DNA of 64,000 nucleotides. It comes from Candidatus Nitrosocosmicus oleophilus. Its GTDB lineage: Archaea; Thermoproteota; Nitrososphaeria; Nitrososphaerales; Nitrososphaeraceae. The DNA lies in NCBI RefSeq assembly GCF_000802205.1, contig NZ_CP012850.1, positions 2,604,001 to 2,668,000 on the forward strand, read 5' to 3'. A model generated the notes under the pieces. It did no database searches. It was not told the DNA's origin and worked only from the letters and a program-made list of their open reading frames with translations. The position numbers and the translations under genes are program-made. Below, in pieces: positions 37,824 through 47,393 of this stretch (positions are counted from its first letter, which is position 1; each line of letters starts with the position of its first letter).

Positions 37824-38792
37824 ATGGACGATGGCGTAATCCTAAAAAGATATCCAAATAATCCCATACTTCTTCCCAATATTAATAATTGGTGGGAGAG
37901 TCGAGCTGTATTTAACTGTGCCGCTCTATATAACGGAAATAGGATTCATTTGTTGTATAGAGCCATCGGTGAATATGAGAATTATATATCAAGAATAGGA
38001 TATGCTTCAAGTAGTGATGGCTACACCTTTAATAGACGCAATGAAATAGCTTTCGATCCGATTTTAGAATATGAACAATTTGGTATAGAGGATCCGCGAT
38101 TATCTCAAATTGAAGGCCAAACTTATATCACATATGTTGTATTATCAGAACATCCCAAAGCAGGGCCAGGAGTATCAACTGCATTAGCAGCGGTATCCAA
38201 GGATTACTTGAATTTTGAAAGATTGGGTATAATTACAAGCGAAGAAATGGATAACAAAGATGTGGTTCTTTTTCCCGAGAGACTTTCTTCAAATTTAAAC
38301 AAAGATGGTAAATCATACTTCTGTTTACATAGACCGAGTTCTTGGATTGGCAAAGCATATGGCATTGATAGGCCTAGTATTTGGCTTGGTGAATTATCAA
38401 CTTTGACTAAACTAGAACACCACACTTTACTTATGAAACCAGAGTTTAAATGGGAAAATTTAAAGATAGGCGCTGGACCACCTCCTATAAAGACCAAAAA
38501 GGGTTGGTTAGTGATATACCATGGTGTGAGTATAGATAGGGTTTATAGTGCTGGCGCTGCACTTTTGGATTTAAATGATCCAGGTAAAATAATTTGCAGA
38601 TGCAATAAGCCGATTTTGACACCTACTACAGAATATGAAAAATATGGTGATGTGAATAATGTAGTATTTCCAACCGGGTTGTGTAATATTGAAGGAGAAT
38701 TATTCATTTATTACGGAGGCGCTGATAAGTTCTGTTGTCTTGCTACAGTCGAGCTTAACGATCTCTTAGAATACATCTTTCAAAACAGTTGA
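37824..38792 (+). CDS. GH130 family glycoside phosphorylase (beta-mannoside type)
   Basis: This is a five-bladed beta-propeller enzyme of GH130, which phosphorolyses beta-mannosides to mannose-1-phosphate. The 322-residue protein has NPILLPNINNWWESRAVFNC, LLYRAIGE, the blade motif EQFGIEDPRL (catalytic aspartate), VVLFPERL, GAGPPPIKTKKGWLVIYHGV with phosphate-binding His, and KYGDVNNVVFPTG with YYGGAD at the end. It lies 1.6 kb before a family-4 glycosyltransferase. Together they may make or recycle a mannose-containing oligosaccharide. The acceptor sugar cannot be predicted. Confidence 0.9.
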   Translation: MDDGVILKRYPNNPILLPNINNWWESRAVFNCAALYNGNRIHLLYRAIGEYENYISRIGYASSSDGYTFNRRNEIAFDPILEYEQFGIEDPRLSQIEGQTYITYVVLSEHPKAGPGVSTALAAVSKDYLNFERLGIITSEEMDNKDVVLFPERLSSNLNKDGKSYFCLHRPSSWIGKAYGIDRPSIWLGELSTLTKLEHHTLLMKPEFKWENLKIGAGPPPIKTKKGWLVIYHGVSIDRVYSAGAALLDLNDPGKIICRCNKPILTPTTEYEKYGDVNNVVFPTGLCNIEGELFIYYGGADKFCCLATVELNDLLEYIFQNS

Positions 38793-39774
38793 CCATGCAT
38801 TAGAGATGTGTTTGATAAAAGCATAGAAGGCAGGCCAATAGTAACATTAAAAAAGCTACGAAAGACTATCACTTTATTAAGAACCAATTTTGACCACTCT
38901 TTTCTGCTATCGTTATAGAAACTATTCACTTAATACAATAAATTTTTTGTAATTTTCAGGTTGTTTGTTTAAACTTTTTTTTAATATAATTGTTTGGCTC
39001 ATTCCATTTTCGGGCTCTGCTTACTTTAACAAACCTTTTAGCTTAGTGCTCCATCTATTTTTTTAATATCCAGAAATAAAACATTATCAGATATGTTGAC
39101 TATGGATTACATTTGTCCTTTTCAGGATTACCTTTAAGAAGAGTCCAATAGACTAGCATGCATATTCAAGCGGAACCACAGTTCCATTTTACTAATGGAT
39201 TTAAAAAATATAAACCTAATATAGTGAATAGAATAAAAAAGAATCAATTAGGTAGTCGAAATTTTGAGCAAAGTTGGTTTGAATTAAGTATGGATATATA
39301 TACACAGAGTCAGAAAACAGTCGAATTCTCGCACTAACTATATTAAAAGAAGTAAACAGGCTAATACCATAAATGTTCACCTCATACTTAGAAAGGATTC
39401 GTGCAAACCATCCGATTTCCACGGTTGCTGGAACATGGTACCCTCAAGCCTGCGAGTTTCTCAAAATAAATCAATAAATGTTATTCTTTTTTTCTGGGGA
39501 AAGGTATCATAGAAGAACTATGCTAGAACAAGTCAAAGATTTTCGATGATTTTTTCTTGCCGAAAAGAAAAGTGCAAATCAGAGATTGTCAAATAATAGA
39601 TTAAGGTGCATCCCTATTATCATGTCAAAAACACTGGAACTTAACTTTACATAACCTGTTTGTAGTAACAGAATATTTTTTATCTCATACTCTAAATATT
39701 TTAGAACATTCAATATTAATCGATTAATTAAAAAAATATACAACTATAAATACAAAATTTGATATATTAAAAGT
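38793..39774. other. long intergenic region before USP gene
   Basis: About 980 bases. A 68-codon minus-strand frame (39216-39422) lacks protein-like composition. Nothing else is seen except the TATA box of the USP gene at its right end. Confidence 0.4.
39744..39751 (+). promoter_or_regulatory. TATA box of USP gene at 39775
   Basis: TATAAATA lies 24-31 bases before the ATG, the position expected for a leaderless archaeal transcript. Confidence 0.5.
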
Positions 39775-40245
39775 ATGGCTACAGGTAAGCCTAGCATCTT
39801 GGTTCCCTATGACGCCACTGAACTTTCTATAAAGGCGTTAGACAAGGCCATCGAAATAGCATCGAGGATGGGTTATGAGATTCTTTTGTTGTATATTATA
39901 GACGATACTAGATTTTGTCCATCAAGAATGGAAAAGTTTATTTCAAACATCACTGACCTTGAGAAAACCAAAAAATATCTCGTAAATCTAATTAAAGAAG
40001 GCGCAGAGAAATGCATGACAGAAGTAGTAGGCAAAATTAAAGAAAAAGAGTTATTTGTCAAATACATTATCCGAGTGGGGCACCCCGATGATGAAATCCT
40101 TGAAGTTTCTAAGAACCCAAACATACACTTGATAGTAATGGGTTGCAGTGGATCATTCAAGAAAAGGCATAACAGAAGAGGGGTAGGAAGTATTTCTAGA
40201 TGGATTTCAGAGGTAGCATCCTGTCCCGTGGTTTTAATGCGCTAA
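39775..40245 (+). CDS. universal stress protein (UspA family)
   Basis: This 156-residue protein has a complete USP fold: SILVPYDATELSIKALDKAI at the start with the ATP-contacting Asp, EILLLYIIDDTRFCPS, the helix HPDDEILEVSKNPNIHLIVM, then the ligand loop GCSGSFKKRHNRRGVGSISR and CPVVLMR. The loop is more basic than in the other USPs of the window and keeps the terminal GS. It forms its own branch among them. It lies between the GH130 and glycosyltransferase genes, each separated by long spacers, so it is probably a single-gene transcript. Confidence 0.9.
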   Translation: MATGKPSILVPYDATELSIKALDKAIEIASRMGYEILLLYIIDDTRFCPSRMEKFISNITDLEKTKKYLVNLIKEGAEKCMTEVVGKIKEKELFVKYIIRVGHPDDEILEVSKNPNIHLIVMGCSGSFKKRHNRRGVGSISRWISEVASCPVVLMR

Positions 40246-40456
40246 AAACATGAATTTCTAAAATACACCTGTGACCGTATCTATCTCTATCAAAAAAACA
40301 CTTTGTACACCTTACTGTCTATTGTAATAAATGGAATTCATTTTAGTCAAATCCACAACAATTAAATTCAGAAGGCAGACTGAAGTTTTATTTTATTTGT
40401 GTACAAAGATGAAATTATTAACCAGTATATCCAATATTTAGATGTAATAGAAGGTT

Positions 40457-41743
40457 GTGAGCGCTGAATTGGATCCTAATGTGCTGATGATTTCTACTGA
40501 ATATCCTCCAATTCCTGGTGGTGTGGGACGATATACAAGTAACTTAGTCAATAGCTTAAAAAAAATGGGAGTGGAAGTTTATGTTTTATGTAATGAGAAA
40601 GGTCATGGTGATTATTTTGGCCTTGATCCTTCAAATCAAAATAATTCACAGGTAATACTAAACGTTATTGACAAATTGAATCCGGATGTTGTGCACGTCC
40701 AATTAGAGCACGGTTTATATGGGTTGAAACAAAGATTTAGAAATAAGTCAGGCAACTCTATTACTAATATAGAATATTTCTATGAAAAATGTCCCATTCC
40801 TATAATAACCACGTTTCACTCTGCATACCCCTTTAGACAGTGGTTAAAACTATCAAAATTATTATACAATCAAGAAAATTATGCAAATACGAATTCAATT
40901 AATCCTTTCAAGAAAATCAATGAATTCATGGTATCCCTGTCAACCTATTATGAGTTTAAGAAATCCAACAAAATCAAGATGGAAAAAAGTAGTTCCAATA
41001 TTGTATTTTCAGATTATTTAGGTCATCTGATATCAACTGGAATAGTCATGACTAAGTCGATCTCAAAAAAGAACAACTTGTTTGTTGTTTACCATGGTGC
41101 AGAACCTACTTTACCTGTGCCTCTAGAAAGGAAATTGGCTAGAAAAAAGTTTAATTTACCAGTAGATAAGAAAATAGGATTACTCTTTGGATTCGCAACA
41201 GACACCAAGGGATGGGACTTGTTAGGATGCCTAAATATTCCCCATGACTGGATTATAGTGATTAACCAATCAAAAAACCTTTATGGAACAAAAAATCATT
41301 CGACAGTCACAACAATTGAATATTTAGATCACAAAATCAAAGGGTATGCTAATAACGGAGACCAGAAAATCATCAATTTAAATCAAGGTTTTTTAACAGA
41401 CATGGATCTCTCCACTTTGCTTTATAGTTCTGATGTTATCATTCTACCGTATACCGTGACATCTGGTTCAGGAGTTCTTTTTGATGCTCTAGCCCATGGT
41501 CTTCCTTTTATAGCAACTGATTTGGGTTTTTTTAAAGAGTTTGAAAAAAAGGGCCTTGGTATTACAGTAAAAAGAAAACCAGGTGAGTTTGAGGGTGCCC
41601 TTAAGAGATTGGAAGCAGGTTACTCGGAATATGTTCAAAAAGTTGAAGAGTTTAAACCAGAGTTAATATGGAATAATATTGCACGTCAACATTTAAAAAT
41701 TTATAGCAAATCGATACTGGATAGAAGGATAGGAAATGTTTAG
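40457..41743 (+). CDS. glycosyltransferase family 4
   Basis: This is a GT-B retaining glycosyltransferase of 428 residues, starting at GTG 40457. The N-terminal half has STEYPPIPGGVGRYTSNLV (glycine loop), DVVHVQLEHGLYG and PIITTFHSAYP. The C-terminal half has LLFGFATDTKGWDLL and the donor-binding stretch DVIILPYTVTSGSGVLFDAL with AHGLPFIATDLGFFKEF. The EX7E acid position is partly changed to SGSGVLFDALAHG, as in many family members. It likely transfers mannose or glucose from a nucleotide sugar to a lipid, protein or small acceptor. Confidence 0.88.
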   Translation: MSAELDPNVLMISTEYPPIPGGVGRYTSNLVNSLKKMGVEVYVLCNEKGHGDYFGLDPSNQNNSQVILNVIDKLNPDVVHVQLEHGLYGLKQRFRNKSGNSITNIEYFYEKCPIPIITTFHSAYPFRQWLKLSKLLYNQENYANTNSINPFKKINEFMVSLSTYYEFKKSNKIKMEKSSSNIVFSDYLGHLISTGIVMTKSISKKNNLFVVYHGAEPTLPVPLERKLARKKFNLPVDKKIGLLFGFATDTKGWDLLGCLNIPHDWIIVINQSKNLYGTKNHSTVTTIEYLDHKIKGYANNGDQKIINLNQGFLTDMDLSTLLYSSDVIILPYTVTSGSGVLFDALAHGLPFIATDLGFFKEFEKKGLGITVKRKPGEFEGALKRLEAGYSEYVQKVEEFKPELIWNNIARQHLKIYSKSILDRRIGNV

Positions 41744-42173
41744 TGTGAATACTGAATACAAAATACGAAACAATTGAAATGATATAATTGGTACGGGCTG
41801 GAGAATCAAATTTTACAGGCAGGAGAGGTATATGCCGGCTTCATTTGGTATAGCCTACAAACGAGTAAAGATTAGATGATACCCTAATACTTGTTATAAG
41901 TAATTAGAAAAACAAGTTAATTAAGTATTTTTGGTCGTCTAGTGTGATAATTAATTAATTTTCCAATTACTAGCAATCAGCAAACAAATCGATATTAAAT
42001 TCTGAACCTCAGGGCTAGAAATCAAAAATAGAGAATTTATTGTAATTTATTAGATTCAAAACAATAGAAAAATATCAAATATTAATCTATGACTCTTCGA
42101 TTTTATCCATTGCACCTTTTTGAAGCACATGAAAATAGTCATTGTTATATAGAAGATCACGTCATCTAATAAA
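41744..42173. other. intergenic region
   Basis: No gene found. The last 60 bases hold the probable promoter of the Hsp20 gene (TTATATAG near 42145). Confidence 0.4.
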
Positions 42174-42289
42174 ATGAGCATCTGGGATTCTTACCATGAC
42201 GAATGGATGAAAAGGTTTTTTGGAAAAGATAGAGAATAAAATGGCTAAAACACAGTTATTTTGATGACATACTAAGAGACTACGACGAT

Positions 42290-42802
42290 ATGAGAAACGA
42301 GATGGAAAAAATGTTCCAGGAGGAGCTTAAAGATATAGAAACTAAAGCGCCTAAAGAACTTGTAAGAGAATATACTACTCCGGACGGAGCAAAAGTGAGA
42401 GAGGTAGGCCCCATTGTGTCTGGGTATTCGATGACAATAGGTGCTGATGGCAAACCCCAAGTAAAAGAGTTTGGAAATGTAAGACCTTCGGCATCAGGAA
42501 CATCTCCTATCCTGAGTTCTGAAAGAGAACCTCTTGTTGATATAAGTACGAATGATAAAGAGATAAAAGTAGTAGTAGAAATGCCGTGTGTAAACAAGGA
42601 AAATATAAAAGTAAATGCTTATGACTCCTCAGTTGAAATAAGTACAGACGATCCACAAAGAAAGTATCATGAGGTTATTGATTTACCTCCAGACGCGGAT
42701 ATCGAAACTGTATCTTCTAAATACAATAATGGAATACTAGAAATTGTCTTCAATAAGAAGCAACAATCAAAACCGAAAGGTAAGGAAGTAAAAGTGGAAT
42801 AA
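42290..42802 (+). CDS. small heat-shock protein Hsp20/alpha-crystallin, N-terminus frameshifted
   Basis: This ATP-independent holdase chaperone has a 170-residue open part. It begins with a charged helix (EKMFQEELKDIETKAPKELV), then YSMTIGADGKPQVKEFG, and the alpha-crystallin domain (about residues 80-165) with EPLVDISTNDKEIKVVVEMP and the family hallmark NNGILEIVFNKK. Upstream, ATG 42174 starts a typical thaumarchaeal Hsp20 beginning (MSIWDSYHDEWMKRFFGK) that hits TAA at 42237, while the Hsp20 frame reads back to 42233 (WLKHSYFDDILRDYDDMRNE). A one-base shift near 42233 would restore a protein of about 209 residues. Translation could now start at ATG 42290, leaving the chaperone domain intact. 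Confidence 0.9.
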   Translation: MRNEMEKMFQEELKDIETKAPKELVREYTTPDGAKVREVGPIVSGYSMTIGADGKPQVKEFGNVRPSASGTSPILSSEREPLVDISTNDKEIKVVVEMPCVNKENIKVNAYDSSVEISTDDPQRKYHEVIDLPPDADIETVSSKYNNGILEIVFNKKQQSKPKGKEVKVE

Positions 42803-42834
42803 AACATTTTTCTTTGCTAATAAAATAGAGTTTT

Positions 42835-43711
42835 CTATCCCACTTTTTCTTTAGTTTTATCCAGTCTTTGTTCTTCTTCAAAGACCGTTGTTGATATAGT
42901 TTCAATTGCATCTCGATTGCATGAAATACTCTTGATACCATATCTAACTAGTATTTGAGCCATTTCAGATTGACTGCCACTTTCTCCACAAATAGATGTT
43001 TCCACTTCAAAACGATTACAGACATCGATTACCATTTTTATGCATTGCAAAACAGCAGGATGATATACCGATGATAATTTGGCTCATCTCTCGTTATTTC
43101 TATTGATGCCTAAGACTAAGTGAGTAAGATCATTGGTGCCGAAGCTAACAAATGATATTACCTCGTTGTATATGTCTTCAATTATCATAACTGCAGATGG
43201 AGTTTCAACCATTATACCAATTTTTTCGTCAAGTTTTGAAAAATCTTGTCTGCAAATTTGTTTAGACTTGATATCTTTTCTACTGATATGACAAACGGAA
43301 GCATCACATACAGATAAGTGAGCCCTTCATCATGCAGTCGTTGCCGTTAATTCAGTTCTTATTAAAGCAGGTTCATCTAGGCTTCTGCGAATTCCATGCC
43401 ATCCAAGCATTGGATTTGATTCTATGGGTCATCTTCACCTCCGATGAGATTCCTAAATTAGTCTGTTCTTGCATCAAATGTCTGACCCAAACCGGTATTG
43501 GATAAAAAATACTAGCTATTGGTTTTATCCCGTCAATTAGCATTTGAAGATATTCATCTAATCGATTTTCTCTCATCAATTTAGCAGGATGTACCTCAAA
43601 TTGCGAGATCATATGCTCTAATCGAAGTGAACCTACTCCATCTGTTTTTGATTGTACATCATTGATAGTATTAACAAATACAAGATTTATTTTTATTTTT
43701 GTTCTTAACAA
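42835..43711 (-). pseudogene. ppsA: phosphoenolpyruvate synthase, decayed C-terminal domain
   Basis: On the minus strand, pieces of the PEP-synthase C-terminal barrel appear in order but in shifting frames. They are TKIKINLVFVN and DGVGSLRLEHMI with YPIPVWVR (43711-43470), LGW-like LDEPALIRTELTATA (about 43380), then IGIMVETPSAVMIIEDIYNE and VSFGTNDLTHLVLGINRNNE (43230-43090), and finally VETSICGESGSQSEMAQILV and GIKSISCNRDAIETI (43050-42840). At least three frameshifts and one stop interrupt it, and the N-terminal ATP-grasp and phosphohistidine domains are absent. It is a 3' remnant; an intact copy should exist elsewhere if gluconeogenesis from pyruvate works. Confidence 0.8.
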
Positions 43712-44008
43712 TCCGACTGAGCATGCAAGGAAAACTTAGGATTTTCTAAGAATCCTAGTTTCGTCTGTCGATCCCTATCGAAGTACTCCAATTCTTAGTA
43801 TATTGATATGTCAGGTTATAACAAATTTTGTTAGGATTTATTGATAATTCATAAACCTTGCTAGATTACTATTTTGCATTTTACGGCAAGTAATATGGCT
43901 CTAATAATAGACATATAATGATATGATACTGCTATTTCAAAAAGAAATAGGTTTAATCATGATCCGTCGAAACAAGCAACAAGAAAGTGTTCTGGGATTC
44001 AGATTAAT

Positions 44009-45172
44009 TTATTGCGACTGTTGAAAAAAGGATTTTTGCTCATCCATTGCTTCGATTATATCTGTTTTACTGACAACCCCTTCCAATATATCCCTGTCGT
44101 CGCAAACTAGAATCTTGTCCTGATTTTCTTTAATCATTATTGATAATGCCTTTTCAGCAGTATCGTTGACTTTTAACAACTTTATTTTATTCTTTGGGAA
44201 CATTATATCTTTTACATTGATAGTATCTCTTTCATGTTCTGGAACATTTGAACATCTTTTGAGGGTTACTATACCAACTACCTCATAGTTTAATTTAGTT
44301 ACTGGAAAAGAACTTTTCATATAGATATTGAAGTAGTTTTTAATTATCTCATTAATTGTTAAACCATCGGAAACGGAAATAACATTAGTTTTCATTAACT
44401 CGTGCAATCTTATCTTGGATAAAATCTTCATGATGTCATACTGATACAAATAGGTTTCCGCTCCGTTCTGCAAAAACCACCCGATCAATATAATCCAAAT
44501 TCCACTAACAAAAGATCCAGACAGTATTGTCAATATTCCCAGTCCAAAAAATACATATGACATAATGACACCAATTCTTACAGCAATTCTTGTAGATTTG
44601 TCATAATTCTTATTCCTGCTAAAAAGGACTGATCTTAAGATCCTTCCCCCATCCATCGGAAAAGCTGGAATCAGGTTGAAAATCCCTAGAATTAGATTTA
44701 GAAAGGAAGCATAAAAAAGGATTCCATTTATAATGATTAGTATCGTTTTAAAAGATTCATCAAACGACGACATTATTATGGCGGTGGTAATCCACCAAAA
44801 TATTGCAAAAAGAGCTGACAAAACAAGGCTTACGGCAGGACCTGCAATTGCCATTTTAAACTCTTTATTAAAATCTTTGGGTTCTTCCTCAATATCTGAC
44901 ACTCCTCCAAAAATAAATAGGACTATTTGTTTTACTTTAATTCCATACCTACTCGCTACTATAGAGTGCGATAACTCGTGAATTAAGACAGACAGAAACA
45001 AAATGACGGTTCCTATTATACTCATTATCCAATATTGCATTGGATTTAAACCCGGTGAGTAATGAGGCATAAAGCCATATGCAAGAGTCCATGTAATTAA
45101 AAAAAATACCAAAACAAGTGAATAGTGTAATTTGATTGGAATCTGGTAAATTTCTGCTACCTGTAATGACAT
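44009..45172 (-). CDS. site-2 protease (M50) with C-terminal CBS domains
   Basis: This intramembrane zinc metalloprotease has 387 residues. The zinc site is HELSHS (H65, E66, H69) and the third ligand lies in NLIPAFPMDGGRIL (D174). Six hydrophobic segments surround them. After residue 240 comes a cytoplasmic pair of CBS domains (LMKTNVISVSDGLTINEII to VVGIVTLKR and ILVCDDRDILEGVVSKTDI). In this S2P subgroup the CBS pair is thought to gate proteolysis by nucleotide level, so it may release a membrane-tethered regulator in response to energy state. No anti-sigma-type substrate is adjacent. The frame is complete. Confidence 0.92.
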   Translation of the reverse strand: MSLQVAEIYQIPIKLHYSLVLVFFLITWTLAYGFMPHYSPGLNPMQYWIMSIIGTVILFLSVLIHELSHSIVASRYGIKVKQIVLFIFGGVSDIEEEPKDFNKEFKMAIAGPAVSLVLSALFAIFWWITTAIIMSSFDESFKTILIIINGILFYASFLNLILGIFNLIPAFPMDGGRILRSVLFSRNKNYDKSTRIAVRIGVIMSYVFFGLGILTILSGSFVSGIWIILIGWFLQNGAETYLYQYDIMKILSKIRLHELMKTNVISVSDGLTINEIIKNYFNIYMKSSFPVTKLNYEVVGIVTLKRCSNVPEHERDTINVKDIMFPKNKIKLLKVNDTAEKALSIMIKENQDKILVCDDRDILEGVVSKTDIIEAMDEQKSFFQQSQ

Positions 45173-45711
45173 TTAATATAATATTATATTAAATCTGATA
45201 TAATAACAAGTCAATCTTTTAATAAGATGCGAGAGAAATAGTATTTTAAAAAGTATGAATCTATTTGTTGATGTCTCTGCATATGTTTAGATCTTAATTT
45301 GCATATATTAACAACTATTCCCTTGTGCTTTAATACATTATCAATTCCTAAATATGGGCTTTGGAATAGTTTATCGGATTTTCGTTAACATTTAATACTT
45401 CTGTTTCTATCTTGTCTTATGAGCAATATTTTTTTCAATAATACCATAACTTAGTATGCTTTTATGTACGACTACCTATCTGAATAATCAATATGAACCG
45501 ATGATCAAACGTTAAATAGTGTCGCAAGTAATCATTAGTCTAATCGCTCAAAATCCGCCGATCCACATCAGATTTTTCATCAAATCAACGCCTGCTGATT
45601 ATAATATGGAATATATTTTTAGTTCAGTTCGAATTAAAAAATAATTTCTTGTGCTCTTAAAAAAATAAAAGATACTGGAATTTGATAATAATCATGAACC
45701 AACTTTATAAT
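45173..45711. other. intergenic region
   Basis: No gene seen; AT-rich spacer of about 540 bases. Confidence 0.4.
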
Positions 45712-45825
45712 TTATTTTTCCTCTGAGTTTGCTGAAATGTCCGGAAGTATATCTTTTATCGAATCGCGAGAAATCTTCTTTCTAGGTCTACTTGCTAATT
45801 TCTTTGGTCCGAAAACGGCGCCCAT
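45712..45825 (-). CDS. very short basic protein (37 aa)
   Basis: ATG 45825 opens MGAVFGPKKLASRPRKKISR followed by DSIKDILPDISANSEEK and TAA. The basic first half and acidic second half, and the sharp start and stop, suggest a real small protein. No family is known to me. It could bind nucleic acid. Confidence 0.4.
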   Translation of the reverse strand: MGAVFGPKKLASRPRKKISRDSIKDILPDISANSEEK

Positions 45826-46054
45826 GATCACATTTGTATTAAAAAATATTAAATGTTATCTTTTTCGTTTTTCCGTATATAACTGATAACAGGTTTCATC
45901 TAATTTACTTACCGCGATTTTGGTTGTTTAATAGATGTCAAAAATATTCAAAACAAAAAGCATATAGATGTGTTGTGCTGAGATTGCTATTTTCAAATTA
46001 AAAATTTGAGCTGTTCTAATAACAAATAATTGAAAAAATTGGATAGAATACATT

Positions 46055-46960
46055 TCAAGAAACAAGTTTCAATCCGAATTCGTCTGTTATGTTATCCTCG
46101 ACCATATCATTCCCAATTGAAACTATTTGGGCTCTGATTGTATAGTTGCTATCCTCAAAATTTCGTTCAACATGGTAAGCACCCGTGTTCGGATCCGATA
46201 CATCAGGACCATATATGTTTGTTTTATTCATATTACTGTTAGAGATAAACTCGACATGAAGATTATTTTCGCCTATAACTTGAAAATTTTCGTTGAATAT
46301 TGTTTGATTATTGTTGTCGTTGTCTACTTTAATATTATAGACTAACGGAGTAGAGCGGTCAACTGCAACACTTAGAGGCCTAAAGTTAAATAATGTTCTT
46401 TCGTTTTGTGTCTGGTTTATTGTCCAATCCACTATAGTCCAATTACCATTCCTATAGACGGGCAAAAGATCTGCTCCGGATGTCAATGTAAAGTGATGTC
46501 CCATTTCAGCGGCCCCACCCACATGGATGGATCCAGTCATGTATGGATGAAATGTACAGTGATAGGTATAATCTCCATTGGTATTAAAGGTCATCTGATA
46601 AAAGGCACCAAACGGCATAAATCCCGAGTTAAACACTTGTCCTGAGTTGGTAGCGTTAGGTACTCCACTTGTTACTGTATGCACTTGGCCCGGATCATCA
46701 TTGAACCATGCGACTGTTGTATCTATAGGTATAGAAATCTTTGGTGGGACGTAATGGAGAGCCCCTTCAGAAGACACAGCACCAGCGGGTATATCGATTA
46801 TATATGAGGGTAACACTTTTTGCGTTGCCGGCAATGGTGAGAGTCCTAATTGAGCAAAGGAGTTATTCCAAAAAAAAATATTAAATATCAAGATAGTAAG
46901 CACTAGAGAAAACAAAGAAAAAGAAAGGATTTTCCTATTTGGAATTTGACTAGCAAACAT
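46055..46960 (-). CDS. secreted blue-copper (plastocyanin-like) protein
   Basis: This 301-residue exported protein has a signal peptide (hydrophobic residues 12-31, cleavage near SFAQLG). The N-terminal half is a plastocyanin-like domain with all type-1 copper ligands: the His in GQVHTVTSG (about residue 94), then C, H and M in DYTYHCTFHPYMTGSI (about 133-142). The second half (about 155-301) is beta-rich with HHFTLTSGADLLP and AYHVERNF and is not recognised. Thaumarchaea use such proteins instead of cytochromes for electron transfer outside the cell. Its promoter region carries two GTATAAC heptamers (46984 and 47005) like the palindrome upstream of the multicopper oxidase. Confidence 0.88.
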   Translation of the reverse strand: MFASQIPNRKILSFSLFSLVLTILIFNIFFWNNSFAQLGLSPLPATQKVLPSYIIDIPAGAVSSEGALHYVPPKISIPIDTTVAWFNDDPGQVHTVTSGVPNATNSGQVFNSGFMPFGAFYQMTFNTNGDYTYHCTFHPYMTGSIHVGGAAEMGHHFTLTSGADLLPVYRNGNWTIVDWTINQTQNERTLFNFRPLSVAVDRSTPLVYNIKVDNDNNNQTIFNENFQVIGENNLHVEFISNSNMNKTNIYGPDVSDPNTGAYHVERNFEDSNYTIRAQIVSIGNDMVEDNITDEFGLKLVS

Positions 46961-46983
46961 TTCTATTAGAATTGACAGTAGCA

Positions 46984-47011
46984 GTATAACTTAAATACGT
47001 TTTTGTATAAC
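46984..47011. promoter_or_regulatory. direct GTATAAC repeats upstream of blue-copper gene
   Basis: Two GTATAAC heptamers start 21 bases apart (two helical turns), 24-51 bases before the minus-strand start. The same half-site forms the palindrome at 8034-8052. Part of it may simply be the TATA region. Confidence 0.35.
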
Positions 47012-47393
47012 GCGGTGCGAACAATAGAACCATGGCACTCGCGGTAGCAGGTTAGTCCATGGCATGAGAAGAAATCTGGCCAAGGTGAATACACTTATTT
47101 CTGAATCCTTGATCGGTGTTTTGATGAAATCAAGATCGCAAATACATTATCTACAGATTATGAATTCTAAATAAGGTGTTTCCGTGTTACTTATATGTAT
47201 CAGTAGTAAAAGATGAGACTACCCCATTTAGTCTTAGAGGATGCTTATCAAAAGATCTGGTTTTTATTCATATTCTTTTTTATCGAGTACCACCAAGACT
47301 CAAACTTTGTCGCTATACTATAAAGAATCTGTTATTCTTGGATCGCTAAACGTTTAGGATTATCGGGATCCAGATTGTTAAAAGGAGTAAAAA
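47012..47393. other. intergenic region
   Basis: No gene seen. Confidence 0.4.

Noticed and set aside
39216-39422. Minus-strand 68-codon frame rich in Ser/Phe/Tyr
   Set aside because: No protein-like pattern, no promoter and no similarity to neighbours.
42750-42941. Minus-strand frame overlapping the Hsp20 end
   Set aside because: It overlaps the conserved end of Hsp20 and the PEP-synthase remnant in another frame.
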